A stretch of DNA of 64,000 bases, from contig NZ_VMNH01000001.1 of assembly GCF_007625115.1 (NCBI RefSeq), forward strand, positions 20,915 to 84,914, read 5' to 3'. This document shows, in pieces, positions 57,833-64,000 of the stretch (its first letter is position 1; each line of letters begins with the position of its first letter). The notes below the pieces were generated by a model. The model saw only the letters and a program-made list of their open reading frames with translations. It was not told the DNA's origin and searched no databases. This stretch comes from Sedimenticola selenatireducens (lineage in GTDB: Bacteria > Pseudomonadota > Gammaproteobacteria > Chromatiales > Chromatiaceae). The translations under genes were made by a program, and so were the position numbers.

Positions 57833-58156
57833 GTGCATACCATGACCCTAGACGACCTAACAGACGCCCTATTCTCTTTAGAATCAGATATTTTGGAGGC
57901 TGAGAAGCGGTTTAGAGCAGAAACATTCGATCCTTGGGCTGACCATCCACCTAAAACTAAAGAGCCGTTATATTTGATTAGATTAAAGCAGCAGAGAGAA
58001 GTTTTTCGTAAAGAAATAGAACAAGTTATAGAAAGTGAGGCAGGCACAGCCGCAAAAAATATTAGTGATAGCATTCCCACAAATACGAATCAGTTTATTT
58101 TTACAAGACAAGATGCAATACTATCCGCTCGCAGAGATACGCATAAAAGGGACTAA
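57833..58156 (+). CDS. Small protein of unknown function, first gene of the TPR/HEPN cassette
   Basis: A 107-residue acidic, helical protein without membrane segments. The frame starts at GTG 57833, and ATG 57842 is equally possible. LESDILEAEKRFRAE and LIRLKQQREVFRKEIEQVIESE look like two long amphipathic helices, suggesting a helical bundle or coiled coil. No family is recognised. It precedes the TPR gene by 40 bp on the same strand. Base composition from here to 59343 appears AT-richer than the housekeeping region, as expected of acquired DNA. Confidence 0.5.
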   Translation: MHTMTLDDLTDALFSLESDILEAEKRFRAETFDPWADHPPKTKEPLYLIRLKQQREVFRKEIEQVIESEAGTAAKNISDSIPTNTNQFIFTRQDAILSARRDTHKRD

Positions 58157-58196
58157 CAGGCAGACGCCCTCTGTTTGAAGAATTATTAGGAATTGC

Positions 58197-58937
58197 ATGT
58201 ACAGCTCACCTCAAACCCAAGCCAATAGTATTCTAAAAAGCATAAATGAGCTAAGCCCATCTGATGCTAAGAATCAATTGATGATCGCCTCACTTAAAAA
58301 CAAAGCCAAAGCACTCTTAAAAATTGATGCTGCTGGGTCATATGTTGTTCTAGGCGCATTAGAATGTATTGAGCGGCACATAGAAAAGTCCAGGGAATAC
58401 CATGAAAAGGCCTTAAATATACGTCCTAATGATATTTGGGCGATTATGAATTACGCAACTTCACTTGAGAAGCTAGGGTTTTATCAAGAATCCATTAGTC
58501 TCGCAGAAAAAGCCTTTAGCCTTGCCCCTATGGATATGGACATATTAAATGCCTTGATTGTTTATAGCGCTAAAGCTGGCGCTATGCAAAAGGCAAATAT
58601 CCTTCTATCGGAATGGGACAAGCGAAGTCCGGAACAACCGCATCGTCTAAGTCAAACTATCAACGGAATGGCTGATATTTTATCGAAAGATATGATCACT
58701 GACTCACAATCTCTACGTTTTTTTGATACGGCAATTTCTATACTCCATAAATACCAAGTTGGTTTTAGAGAAGTTGAATTCTCATGCTGGGATAATACTG
58801 TCAATGTCTTATTACATGTCGATAGCAGCATTGATAATTTATCTAACTTGAATATAGAACTTGCTGAATCACTTGCTTGTGAAAACTTTATACCTAGTTT
58901 AAGTAAGTCCATATCATTCATATATGTACCTGAGTAA
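58197..58937 (+). CDS. TPR-repeat protein with C-terminal domain, cassette partner
   Basis: A 246-residue protein. TPR-like helices cover about 20-150, the clearest being REYHEKALNIRPNDIWAIMNYATSLEKLGFYQESISLAEKAFSLAP (about 66-112, given only as its repeats of A/Y/A positions). The C-terminal segment (about 170-246), with VEFSCWDNTVNVLLHVDSSIDNLSNLN and AESLACENFIPSLSK, is a separate, mostly beta/alpha region I do not recognise. The HEPN gene starts 4 bp after its stop, so the two are translated together. A regulatory or antitoxin-like role is inference from that pairing. Confidence 0.65.
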   Translation: MYSSPQTQANSILKSINELSPSDAKNQLMIASLKNKAKALLKIDAAGSYVVLGALECIERHIEKSREYHEKALNIRPNDIWAIMNYATSLEKLGFYQESISLAEKAFSLAPMDMDILNALIVYSAKAGAMQKANILLSEWDKRSPEQPHRLSQTINGMADILSKDMITDSQSLRFFDTAISILHKYQVGFREVEFSCWDNTVNVLLHVDSSIDNLSNLNIELAESLACENFIPSLSKSISFIYVPE

Positions 58938-58941
58938 TTAA

Positions 58942-59343
58942 ATGAGCACTACATCCACGGATTTTTTATCATTCGCTCAGGATCAATTAACAAACGACCT
59001 AGAAATTAGCCAAAGAAATGCCGCTAGTCGCGCTTACTATGCAGCCTTCCACGCTGCAAAAGCAGTATCAAATAACCTTCCCCAGTATCAGGATGTAAAT
59101 GGCGGATGCCATACCCATCTTATAGATACACTAGAGAATCATATGGTAAAAAGCATATCCCGGGATCGTGACATGGCAATAAAATCGCTAGGCTACATTC
59201 TCAGGCAATGCAGGACTTTGAGAACAAAAGCTGACTATCACATCAGTCTGGAATTCACAAAAAAAGAAGCAGAGCTTGCGATTGCACAAGCAAAAAAGAT
59301 CATAGAAAAAGCAATACCACTTACCAAAGAAAAAGTTGCATAG
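58942..59343 (+). CDS. HEPN-domain protein
   Basis: A 133-residue helical protein. RNAASRAYYAAFHAAKAV (about 25-42) is the hallmark first segment of HEPN proteins, and R94-TKADY-H100 in the C-terminal helix gives an Rx5H sequence within the Rx4-6H range of HEPN RNases. HEPN domains occur in many toxin and defence RNases, but catalytically inactive forms also exist. It lies 4 bp behind the TPR gene, forming a two- or three-gene unit next to tRNA-Leu. A nucleotidyltransferase (MNT) partner, common for HEPN, is absent. Confidence 0.7.
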   Translation: MSTTSTDFLSFAQDQLTNDLEISQRNAASRAYYAAFHAAKAVSNNLPQYQDVNGGCHTHLIDTLENHMVKSISRDRDMAIKSLGYILRQCRTLRTKADYHISLEFTKKEAELAIAQAKKIIEKAIPLTKEKVA

Positions 59344-59427
59344 CTACCCTGTTACATTTATATGTAGTAGTCGCGACTTGATCTGACAGTTACCAGCTTT
59401 CTGGAAGTCCGTATTGTCAGGTCAAGT

Positions 59428-59547
59428 TCAGTTGACTAACTTCTCCTGCCAAATTTGTTTCCCATCTAGCACACACTTGTAAACGCCAGATTCCGCAGGC
59501 GCGACATTTAGAACCAACAAGGATAGAGCAACGATTCGTATATTCAT
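59428..59547 (-). CDS. Very small exported peptide, truncated DUF4124-like
   Basis: A 39-residue frame: signal peptide MNIRIVALSLLVLNVAPAE, then SGVYKCVLDGKQIWQEKLVN. The YKC-x-x-DGK pattern is that of the start of DUF4124 domains, but the protein ends where the domain should continue. Its ATG overlaps the stop of the DUF4124 gene (TAATG). It may be a remnant of a second DUF4124 gene or a real small secreted peptide. Confidence 0.45.
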   Translation of the reverse strand: MNIRIVALSLLVLNVAPAESGVYKCVLDGKQIWQEKLVN

Positions 59548-60017
59548 TAATTGCGCGCTGTTACTTCGCCATTTTCCAGATAAATTAGATCCCTTGTTCC
59601 ATCTGGACGTTCGAATACCCATTGCTCACTCTCCCCCCACTTTCCTTGTGACCGATTTATTTTGGCTGGCTTACCCTGAGATCGCTCCAACTCTTTCGCT
59701 GTCATGCCCATAAGTACTTCACCCTTAACCGCCGCATTTCGATAGCGCAGACGCTCGCCGTAGTCGCGGTCTGGCTCTTTGTCGCTTATGTGGGATTTTC
59801 TGCGCTCGGTTTTGCGGGACATCAGCAAATCAGGCTTAACCATACTCCCGTTACCGGTTGCGGGGTCTCTAACTTGAACACGCTTCGTTGTCTGGGTAGG
59901 TGGTGGCGCATCCCCAAAATGAACATTCCCCTCTGAGTCTGTCCATTTCTTAATTCCGCCAGCGTGGGTTATCTGTGCGCAAATTAGCGCAGCGAAGAGT
60001 AGTGCTATCCGTTTCAT
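59547..60017 (-). CDS. DUF4124 domain-containing exported protein
   Basis: A 156-residue protein. A signal peptide (MKRIALLFAALICAQITHA) precedes a DUF4124 domain (GGIKKWTDSEGNVHFGDAPPP, residues about 20-40) and a C-terminal part resembling SmpA/OmlA-type modules (VLMGMTAKELERSQGKPAKINRS and WVFERPDGTRDLIYLENG). ATG 60017 with GGTGG upstream is chosen over the first frame start at 60038. Function unknown; periplasmic. Confidence 0.8.
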   Translation of the reverse strand: MKRIALLFAALICAQITHAGGIKKWTDSEGNVHFGDAPPPTQTTKRVQVRDPATGNGSMVKPDLLMSRKTERRKSHISDKEPDRDYGERLRYRNAAVKGEVLMGMTAKELERSQGKPAKINRSQGKWGESEQWVFERPDGTRDLIYLENGEVTARN

Positions 60018-60261
60018 ATTTACCACCATGTAAAACAATCATCCTTTCAGGCCAGAATATCCCCCGTTTTGTATAAATGCAATTCCTAAAAAAACACCTC
60101 CGTAGTGAGGCTGTGCATGCAACTAATCAAGAACAAGAAAAATGATCATTCAAACTCATGTAATCCAATCCTTACACACAACCAAGACAAGTATTATTTC
60201 ACACGGCCTCACCTTGGTTTAGAGTCATTCTCCCTAATGACTAACACCAGGAGCAAAGGAT

Positions 60262-60441
60262 ATGCCCGACTTGAAAGACCTACCCCCAGAGGATCGAATC
60301 AGCCGCTACAGGGCTGAATTGGATCGGCACGAAGGCAAGCACGGTTATACCAGTGTGTTTATGTTTAACCTGTACAGCAGTTTGCTTGCATCTGCCCAAC
60401 AGGAAATAGAGATTCGAGAACGAGCGCCAGAATTTAGTTGA
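60262..60441 (+). CDS. 59-residue hypothetical protein
   Basis: A charged helical protein, beginning MPDLKDLPPEDRISRYRAEL and containing DRHEGKHGYTSVFMFNLYSS. A good ribosome binding site (AGGAG and AAAGGA) lies before the ATG at 60262. The first half resembles phage- or plasmid-type small proteins but no family is recognised. It is the only plus-strand gene between the HEPN cassette and the acyltransferase. Confidence 0.5.
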   Translation: MPDLKDLPPEDRISRYRAELDRHEGKHGYTSVFMFNLYSSLLASAQQEIEIRERAPEFS

Positions 60442-60638
60442 TCTTATGTAGCCCCATCAGACGGGGGAGAGATCAGTTAGTTAGTGCTTTTCTATTTGGT
60501 CGATTCCTGACACTTTGTTGCCATTAATGCCCCTAGACAGGCGGCAGGAAACATCCAAAAGCTGACGGTCGTTAGATTGTCCAGCATGGAGGTAATGCAA
60601 CTGTAGCAGGCCTTGACCATGGAAACCCTGGATTCCCG

Positions 60639-62630
60639 TTACCGAGGCTGATGGGGTTCTTTAACATACGCCGGGATGCTAGCAAGAGGTTGCGGGATTG
60701 CGTTCGAATCGACGAGTTCCCTTCCAACAGACCAGGATCCTGGCAACGACAAATGACCAGAGTCGTAATAGAGTAGCTTGTCATTCCTATCATATGCACT
60801 GCATACCCCTTCACACAATGTCGAATTGAAATCGATGTATTCCACCAGTTCGTTTTCCGTGGCCATTGCCGAGAGTCGTTGATTGGCATTAAGTATCTCA
60901 GGTGCTAGCTCAACCGGTTCTACGCGACAGCTTCCGATCGGATAACTCAGTGCTTTTTCCCGGCACAGCCTGTCATAGCCATGTAGTATTGGAGCCTTGC
61001 CGATCAAGATGACATGGCTTCCTGATGCGGTAATATACTCAACAGTATCGGCGAGGTGTTGGTAGAAGTCTGGGGATTTCTCCGCGTAACCGGTCCAGTT
61101 TGCTGAGATCATAATTACCTTGTAACTGCCAAGCGTTTCGCTGATCAGTGAAATGGCATGCTCGCAGTCCGCAATTCGCTTGGTGTTAGTTGCTGCTGCG
61201 ATTCCTTCAAGAATGGGTGGACACGAACCAAGTTGCAGGTTACGAAAGCGAAAACCCTGATGTTTGGCAACAGCTCCTAATATGCCGACATAGTGTGCAG
61301 CGTTCGAGTCTCCCCAGAGCAGCACCGCTGGTTCTGTTTGTTCTGCTTCACCGAGTACACAACCCGGATTGGTTATATCTACTTTGGTAACGCGTTGACT
61401 CTGGCAGACGTAGTCAAACTGGTATGCGGGTTTCACTTCTTCACGTATAGCCATCAGGGCGGTTCTATACTCCGGTGAAAACCAACGCAGTCCGAAACCA
61501 TCAAGCTTCATCGATACGAGAGCGATAAATGCAATGGCTCCGGTGGGAATGATGAAATAGCGGACGATGATCGCGATCGCCGAACGATTCGATCGTCTCA
61601 TGGGAGTCTCTATATATTTATAATTCAGCCATGCAAGCACTAACGTTAGGACAAACAAGGCGGTTCCTGAATACAGTCCGGGCTCATTTGCACCATAACG
61701 ATAGAAGGCCAGCAGGGGCCAATGCCATAGGTAAGCGGAATAAGAGATCAAGCCAACCCACACCAATGGCTGAAGTCTTAATGCCCGAATCGGCAACGTG
61801 ACGCGATAGTGGCCCGCGAAGATAAGCATGGTTGCTCCAAGCGTGGGCGGGATCGCGTGTAATCCCGGAAAGACAATATCCTCGGACAGCAGTGTGATGG
61901 AGCCTGCAATAAGAAAAGTCCCGGTATATGCCGCGATCATCGGGAAAACATTCGGTAAACTGATATCGCCACGTTTGATGATATACAGGGCCAGAAGCGC
62001 ACCTATCAGTAGTTCTCCCGCACGCGTCGGCAGCATGTAGTAAACAAACGACGGATCGAATCTGAACAGGTACTCAGCGGCCAGGTAGGAGAAAGCTGCG
62101 ACAATGCTGAACACTAGGAAAAAGTTTTTACCGTGCCCCCAACGATACGCAACTCCAAGAACCAATGGCCAGAAAATATAGAACTGTTCCTCGACACCGA
62201 GTGACCAGAGATGCAACAGCGGTATTTGGTTGCTGTTGGGGGCAAAATAGCTAGAGTCCTCGAACAACCAGAAGTAGACATTTGCCATCGAAAGTAGCGA
62301 CCAGAGGCCGGATTCAGCGACACGTTCCGCATCGGATGGCCGAATCAGGAACTGCGCGATCACGATAGTCACGAAAACCACCACCAGCATCGCAGGTAAG
62401 ATGCGTTTAACTCGGCGACGATAGAATTCAAGCAGTGAAAACGTACCCTTGCTCAAGTCACGCAGGATGTGCAGCGAAATCAGGTATCCGGAAATAACAA
62501 AGAAAATATCGACGCCGACAAAGCCACCGGGAAGCAAAGATTCGTTAAGGTGAAACAGGATAACGCTGAGCACGGCAACCGCGCGCAGGCCATCGATGTC
62601 CGGTCGGTAGTTGGAGTAATTAGCATTCAT
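60639..62630 (-). CDS. OafA/YrhL-type acyltransferase with C-terminal SGNH domain
   Basis: A 663-residue membrane enzyme that probably O-acylates a surface polysaccharide. The acyltransferase-3 domain (about 8-350) has about ten hydrophobic segments and begins RPDIDGLRAVAVLSVILFH, with the catalytic histidine at about H27. The SGNH domain (about 430-660) has GDSNAAHY (block I serine) and DSGHLS (C-terminal DxxH). The ATG at 62630 with AGGGAA upstream is chosen, since the family begins near YRPDIDGLR; the longer frame to 62759 adds 43 unlikely residues. No glycosyltransferase is next to it. Confidence 0.9.
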   Translation of the reverse strand: MNANYSNYRPDIDGLRAVAVLSVILFHLNESLLPGGFVGVDIFFVISGYLISLHILRDLSKGTFSLLEFYRRRVKRILPAMLVVVFVTIVIAQFLIRPSDAERVAESGLWSLLSMANVYFWLFEDSSYFAPNSNQIPLLHLWSLGVEEQFYIFWPLVLGVAYRWGHGKNFFLVFSIVAAFSYLAAEYLFRFDPSFVYYMLPTRAGELLIGALLALYIIKRGDISLPNVFPMIAAYTGTFLIAGSITLLSEDIVFPGLHAIPPTLGATMLIFAGHYRVTLPIRALRLQPLVWVGLISYSAYLWHWPLLAFYRYGANEPGLYSGTALFVLTLVLAWLNYKYIETPMRRSNRSAIAIIVRYFIIPTGAIAFIALVSMKLDGFGLRWFSPEYRTALMAIREEVKPAYQFDYVCQSQRVTKVDITNPGCVLGEAEQTEPAVLLWGDSNAAHYVGILGAVAKHQGFRFRNLQLGSCPPILEGIAAATNTKRIADCEHAISLISETLGSYKVIMISANWTGYAEKSPDFYQHLADTVEYITASGSHVILIGKAPILHGYDRLCREKALSYPIGSCRVEPVELAPEILNANQRLSAMATENELVEYIDFNSTLCEGVCSAYDRNDKLLYYDSGHLSLPGSWSVGRELVDSNAIPQPLASIPAYVKEPHQPR

Positions 62631-63106
62631 GTGAGTTCCCTGATCACTACGCTGTCTTTTCTGCTGCCCAGAGGATTGGGTATGGGCGATGTTAAGGAGC
62701 CGCTTGTGCGATGTCCTTATATCCAAGTATGAAACCGAACACCGATCCACCATATCCATATATGGATGTATATATGTAGAGAATTCTAACAGCCTCTATT
62801 AGATATTCCTAACAGTCCAAAGTTGACCGGACACAAACAAATTCCTTTAAATTTGCGAACGGCAGTTACATGTCGTTTCCTGCAACTCAGGGCTTCAGGC
62901 TAATTTTGACTGTGTGTAGGATGCTGTCAAGAATTCTGACAGGCAGCTTTATGTCGATTGCTGCCTATCAGGAGTGTTTTTCGATTCGCCACATGGTGTC
63001 AGGCACGGACCTCATGCCAACAATTATGAACGGCCACTACCTCTTGATAATTAGCACAATAACAAATACATGGATTCCACACAGAATTAAGTTGAGCATC
63101 TAGCAC
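62631..63106. other. Gene-free interval in the accessory region
   Basis: About 480 bp without a supported gene. It should hold the acyltransferase promoter. One imperfectly placed hairpin, AGGCAGC-N12-GCTGCCT (62941-62966), is visible. A plus-strand frame at 62870-63103 lacks a ribosome binding site and is not called. The segment may be the remnant of a lost element. Confidence 0.45.
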
Positions 63107-63137
63107 AAAAAACCCCGCCAAGCGAACCGGGCGGGGT
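63107..63137 (-). terminator. Terminator after the paired MSD genes
   Basis: On the minus strand AACCCCGCC pairs with GGCGGGGTT around a 10-nt loop and is followed by TTTT. It ends the transcript of the two small genes at 63156-63772. Confidence 0.85.
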
Positions 63138-63155
63138 TGTTGATTGGTTTGTGGG

Positions 63156-63536
63156 TTAGCTGAGAGTGGTTCTTTTCAATACTTCATCCATATCATGGCG
63201 ATACGAAAGAGCCACCATCATTCGTAACTGTGCCGCCTGGAGTAGATCGGCTGTGTCCGTGTAGTACCTCGTATTCAGGCATTCAAACGTATCTGCGACG
63301 GCTGCGGCAAACTCATCATCTGCCACAACCTTTTCCCGGAGTTCAGGGAAGGATAGATTGAGGATTGAGAGTGCAAGCCTCCGCGTTACCCCCAGCGCCT
63401 CCCCCGAAAAAACAGCCTCAACTTGGTCTATCTCTTCAGAGGTAATACCCGGCCCTAGTTCCTCCGCATGGATAATAAGATTCTTCGAGAACTCATCGGG
63501 GGACATTGCATTCCAGTCTATGTTTACATCACTCAT
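63156..63536 (-). CDS. Small protein of unknown function with ADLLxAAxLR motif
   Basis: A 126-residue acidic, helical protein without membrane segments. Residues 96-105, ADLLQAAQLR, match a motif in the protein encoded just upstream. No family is recognised. The start overlaps the upstream gene's stop by 4 bp (ATGA), so the two are translationally coupled. They share a terminator and lie beside an insertion sequence, suggesting cargo of a mobile region. Confidence 0.6.
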   Translation of the reverse strand: MSDVNIDWNAMSPDEFSKNLIIHAEELGPGITSEEIDQVEAVFSGEALGVTRRLALSILNLSFPELREKVVADDEFAAAVADTFECLNTRYYTDTADLLQAAQLRMMVALSYRHDMDEVLKRTTLS

Positions 63537-63772
63537 GACTGCGCCTCCTTGGTCAGCTTATGCAGCTCTTCGACAAGGTCTGCCACGTCGTCTGCAAGCA
63601 TTTTCATGCTATGGGCGTAATTAGCCCGGATACCCTCCGACCACTCACCGAAATCTTTATTCGATACCTGAAAGGCCATAGCAGAGATTCCCCCCAATCG
63701 AAGGGTGGCGGCGTTGAGTAGGTCTGCGGCGCTGGGGTTGTTTTCCATAACGCTTTTCACTGAATCAGACAT
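63533..63772 (-). CDS. Small protein of unknown function with ADLLxAAxLR motif, upstream partner
   Basis: A 79-residue helical protein. Residues 16-25 (ADLLNAATLR) match residues 96-105 of the protein it is coupled to. The rest (WSEGIRANYAHSMKMLADDVADLVEELHKL) is helical with charged heptads. No family is recognised. The two may be a toxin-antitoxin-like or phage-accessory pair, but nothing in the sequence establishes this. Confidence 0.6.
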   Translation of the reverse strand: MSDSVKSVMENNPSAADLLNAATLRLGGISAMAFQVSNKDFGEWSEGIRANYAHSMKMLADDVADLVEELHKLTKEAQS

Positions 63773-63879
63773 AATAAATCCCTCTTGCTGAAGTTACGGT
63801 TACTGCGTGATGTTGTTCGATTATCGGTCCTGTGTGGCTCAATTGGTGAGCCAGTTCCAGGGCTTCAGATTCGCACTGA

Positions 63880-64000
63880 GCTGTTGAATTGCACCTAAAA
63901 CTGACCCACCGGGGATGCGGACAAAATCTTGGACTACTTTGGAGGTAGTCCATGTACTCATACGAAGAACGCCTTCGGGCGGTGAAGCTGTATTTGACGC
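63880..64000 (+). mobile_element. Start of an IS3-family-like insertion sequence (partial)
   Basis: The window ends inside a frame that begins at 63952 and is preceded by GGAGG. Its 16 residues, MYSYEERLRAVKLYLT, match the usual N-terminus of IS3-type OrfA proteins (helix-turn-helix of the transposase). The left end is probably within 63880-63905 (near TGAATTGCACC), but no inverted repeat or target duplication can be checked. Confidence 0.55.
63952..64000 (+). CDS. IS transposase OrfA-like N-terminus (partial)
   Basis: Sixteen codons only, followed by the window edge. MYSYEERLRAVKLYLT is typical of the helix-turn-helix start of IS3-group transposases, and a perfect GGAGG lies 6 nt upstream of the ATG. 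Family assignment by eye from a short stretch. Confidence 0.55.
   Translation, partial: MYSYEERLRAVKLYLT

Noticed and set aside
59548..59622. Longer start for the 39-residue peptide (frame beginning at 59622)
   Set aside because: The 25 extra codons overlap the end of the DUF4124 gene and precede a clear signal peptide start.
62631..62759. Upstream extension of the acyltransferase frame
   Set aside because: It adds 43 residues unlike the family, while the ATG at 62630 has a good ribosome binding site.
62870..63103. 77-codon plus-strand frame in the accessory intergenic region
   Set aside because: No ribosome binding site and no recognisable protein features.
63765..63953. Minus-strand frame overlapping the IS start
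   Set aside because: It runs antisense through the insertion-sequence end and its composition is not protein-like.

Overview
The window reads as a chromosomal segment of a free-living or symbiotic gammaproteobacterium. Evidence for this is the aroA-cmk-rpsA-ihfB order, the ligA-zipA-smc order, rpsF-rpsR-DUF2232-rplI followed by dnaB-alr-radA, and a polar-flagellum regulatory cascade of the FlrABC/FleQSR type next to fliEFGHIJ. I cannot fix the genus. The gene set would suit Chromatiales-like, possibly sulfur-oxidising, lineages, but that is inference.

Layout. 1-58 is the 5' end of an exported protein running off the left edge. 470-3454 (minus) is a cobUTCS cobalamin nucleotide-loop operon. 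It faces a cobalamin riboswitch plus bluB (3554-4525, plus), so lower-ligand synthesis and loop assembly sit back to back. Next come a membrane pyrophosphatase (4851-6857), a small RRM protein, an HsbR-like response regulator/phosphatase/kinase, and lexA. 10501-16373 holds a SET protein, a degenerate ArnD-like protein, tex, two small genes and a divergent TetR/GST pair. 16519-27306 is a housekeeping block (ihfB, rpsA, cmk, aroA, ligA, zipA, smc), followed by queF, rdgC, the three AmmeMemoRadiSam genes and a pentapeptide-repeat membrane protein. 32593-44783 is the flagellar region. 44962-57367 is again mostly housekeeping. A tRNA-Leu(CAG) gene at 57490-57576 marks the change to an accessory region (to 64000). 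That region carries a three-gene TPR/HEPN cassette, DUF4124 proteins, an acyltransferase, two related small proteins and the start of an IS3-like transposase.

The most interesting signal is regulatory. The lexA promoter carries the direct repeat AGAAC-N6-AGAACA, equivalent to the GTTC-N7-GTTC LexA box known from Alphaproteobacteria rather than the CTGT-N8-ACAG box of Escherichia. The same 11 fixed bases occur twice more in the window's promoter regions, in opposite orientations and 33 bp apart, just upstream of an otherwise unremarkable 56-residue single-span membrane protein (14831-15001). The natural reading is a tightly LexA-repressed small membrane protein, perhaps an SOS checkpoint peptide analogous to SidA or YneA but not obviously related in sequence.

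Other points: the ArnD-like protein has lost all the expected NodB metal ligands; the TPR/HEPN cassette is a candidate toxin-antitoxin or defence module; sigma-54-type promoters precede fliE and flrBC; and several perfect palindromes lie between genes. All statements come from reading the sequence; no searches were run.
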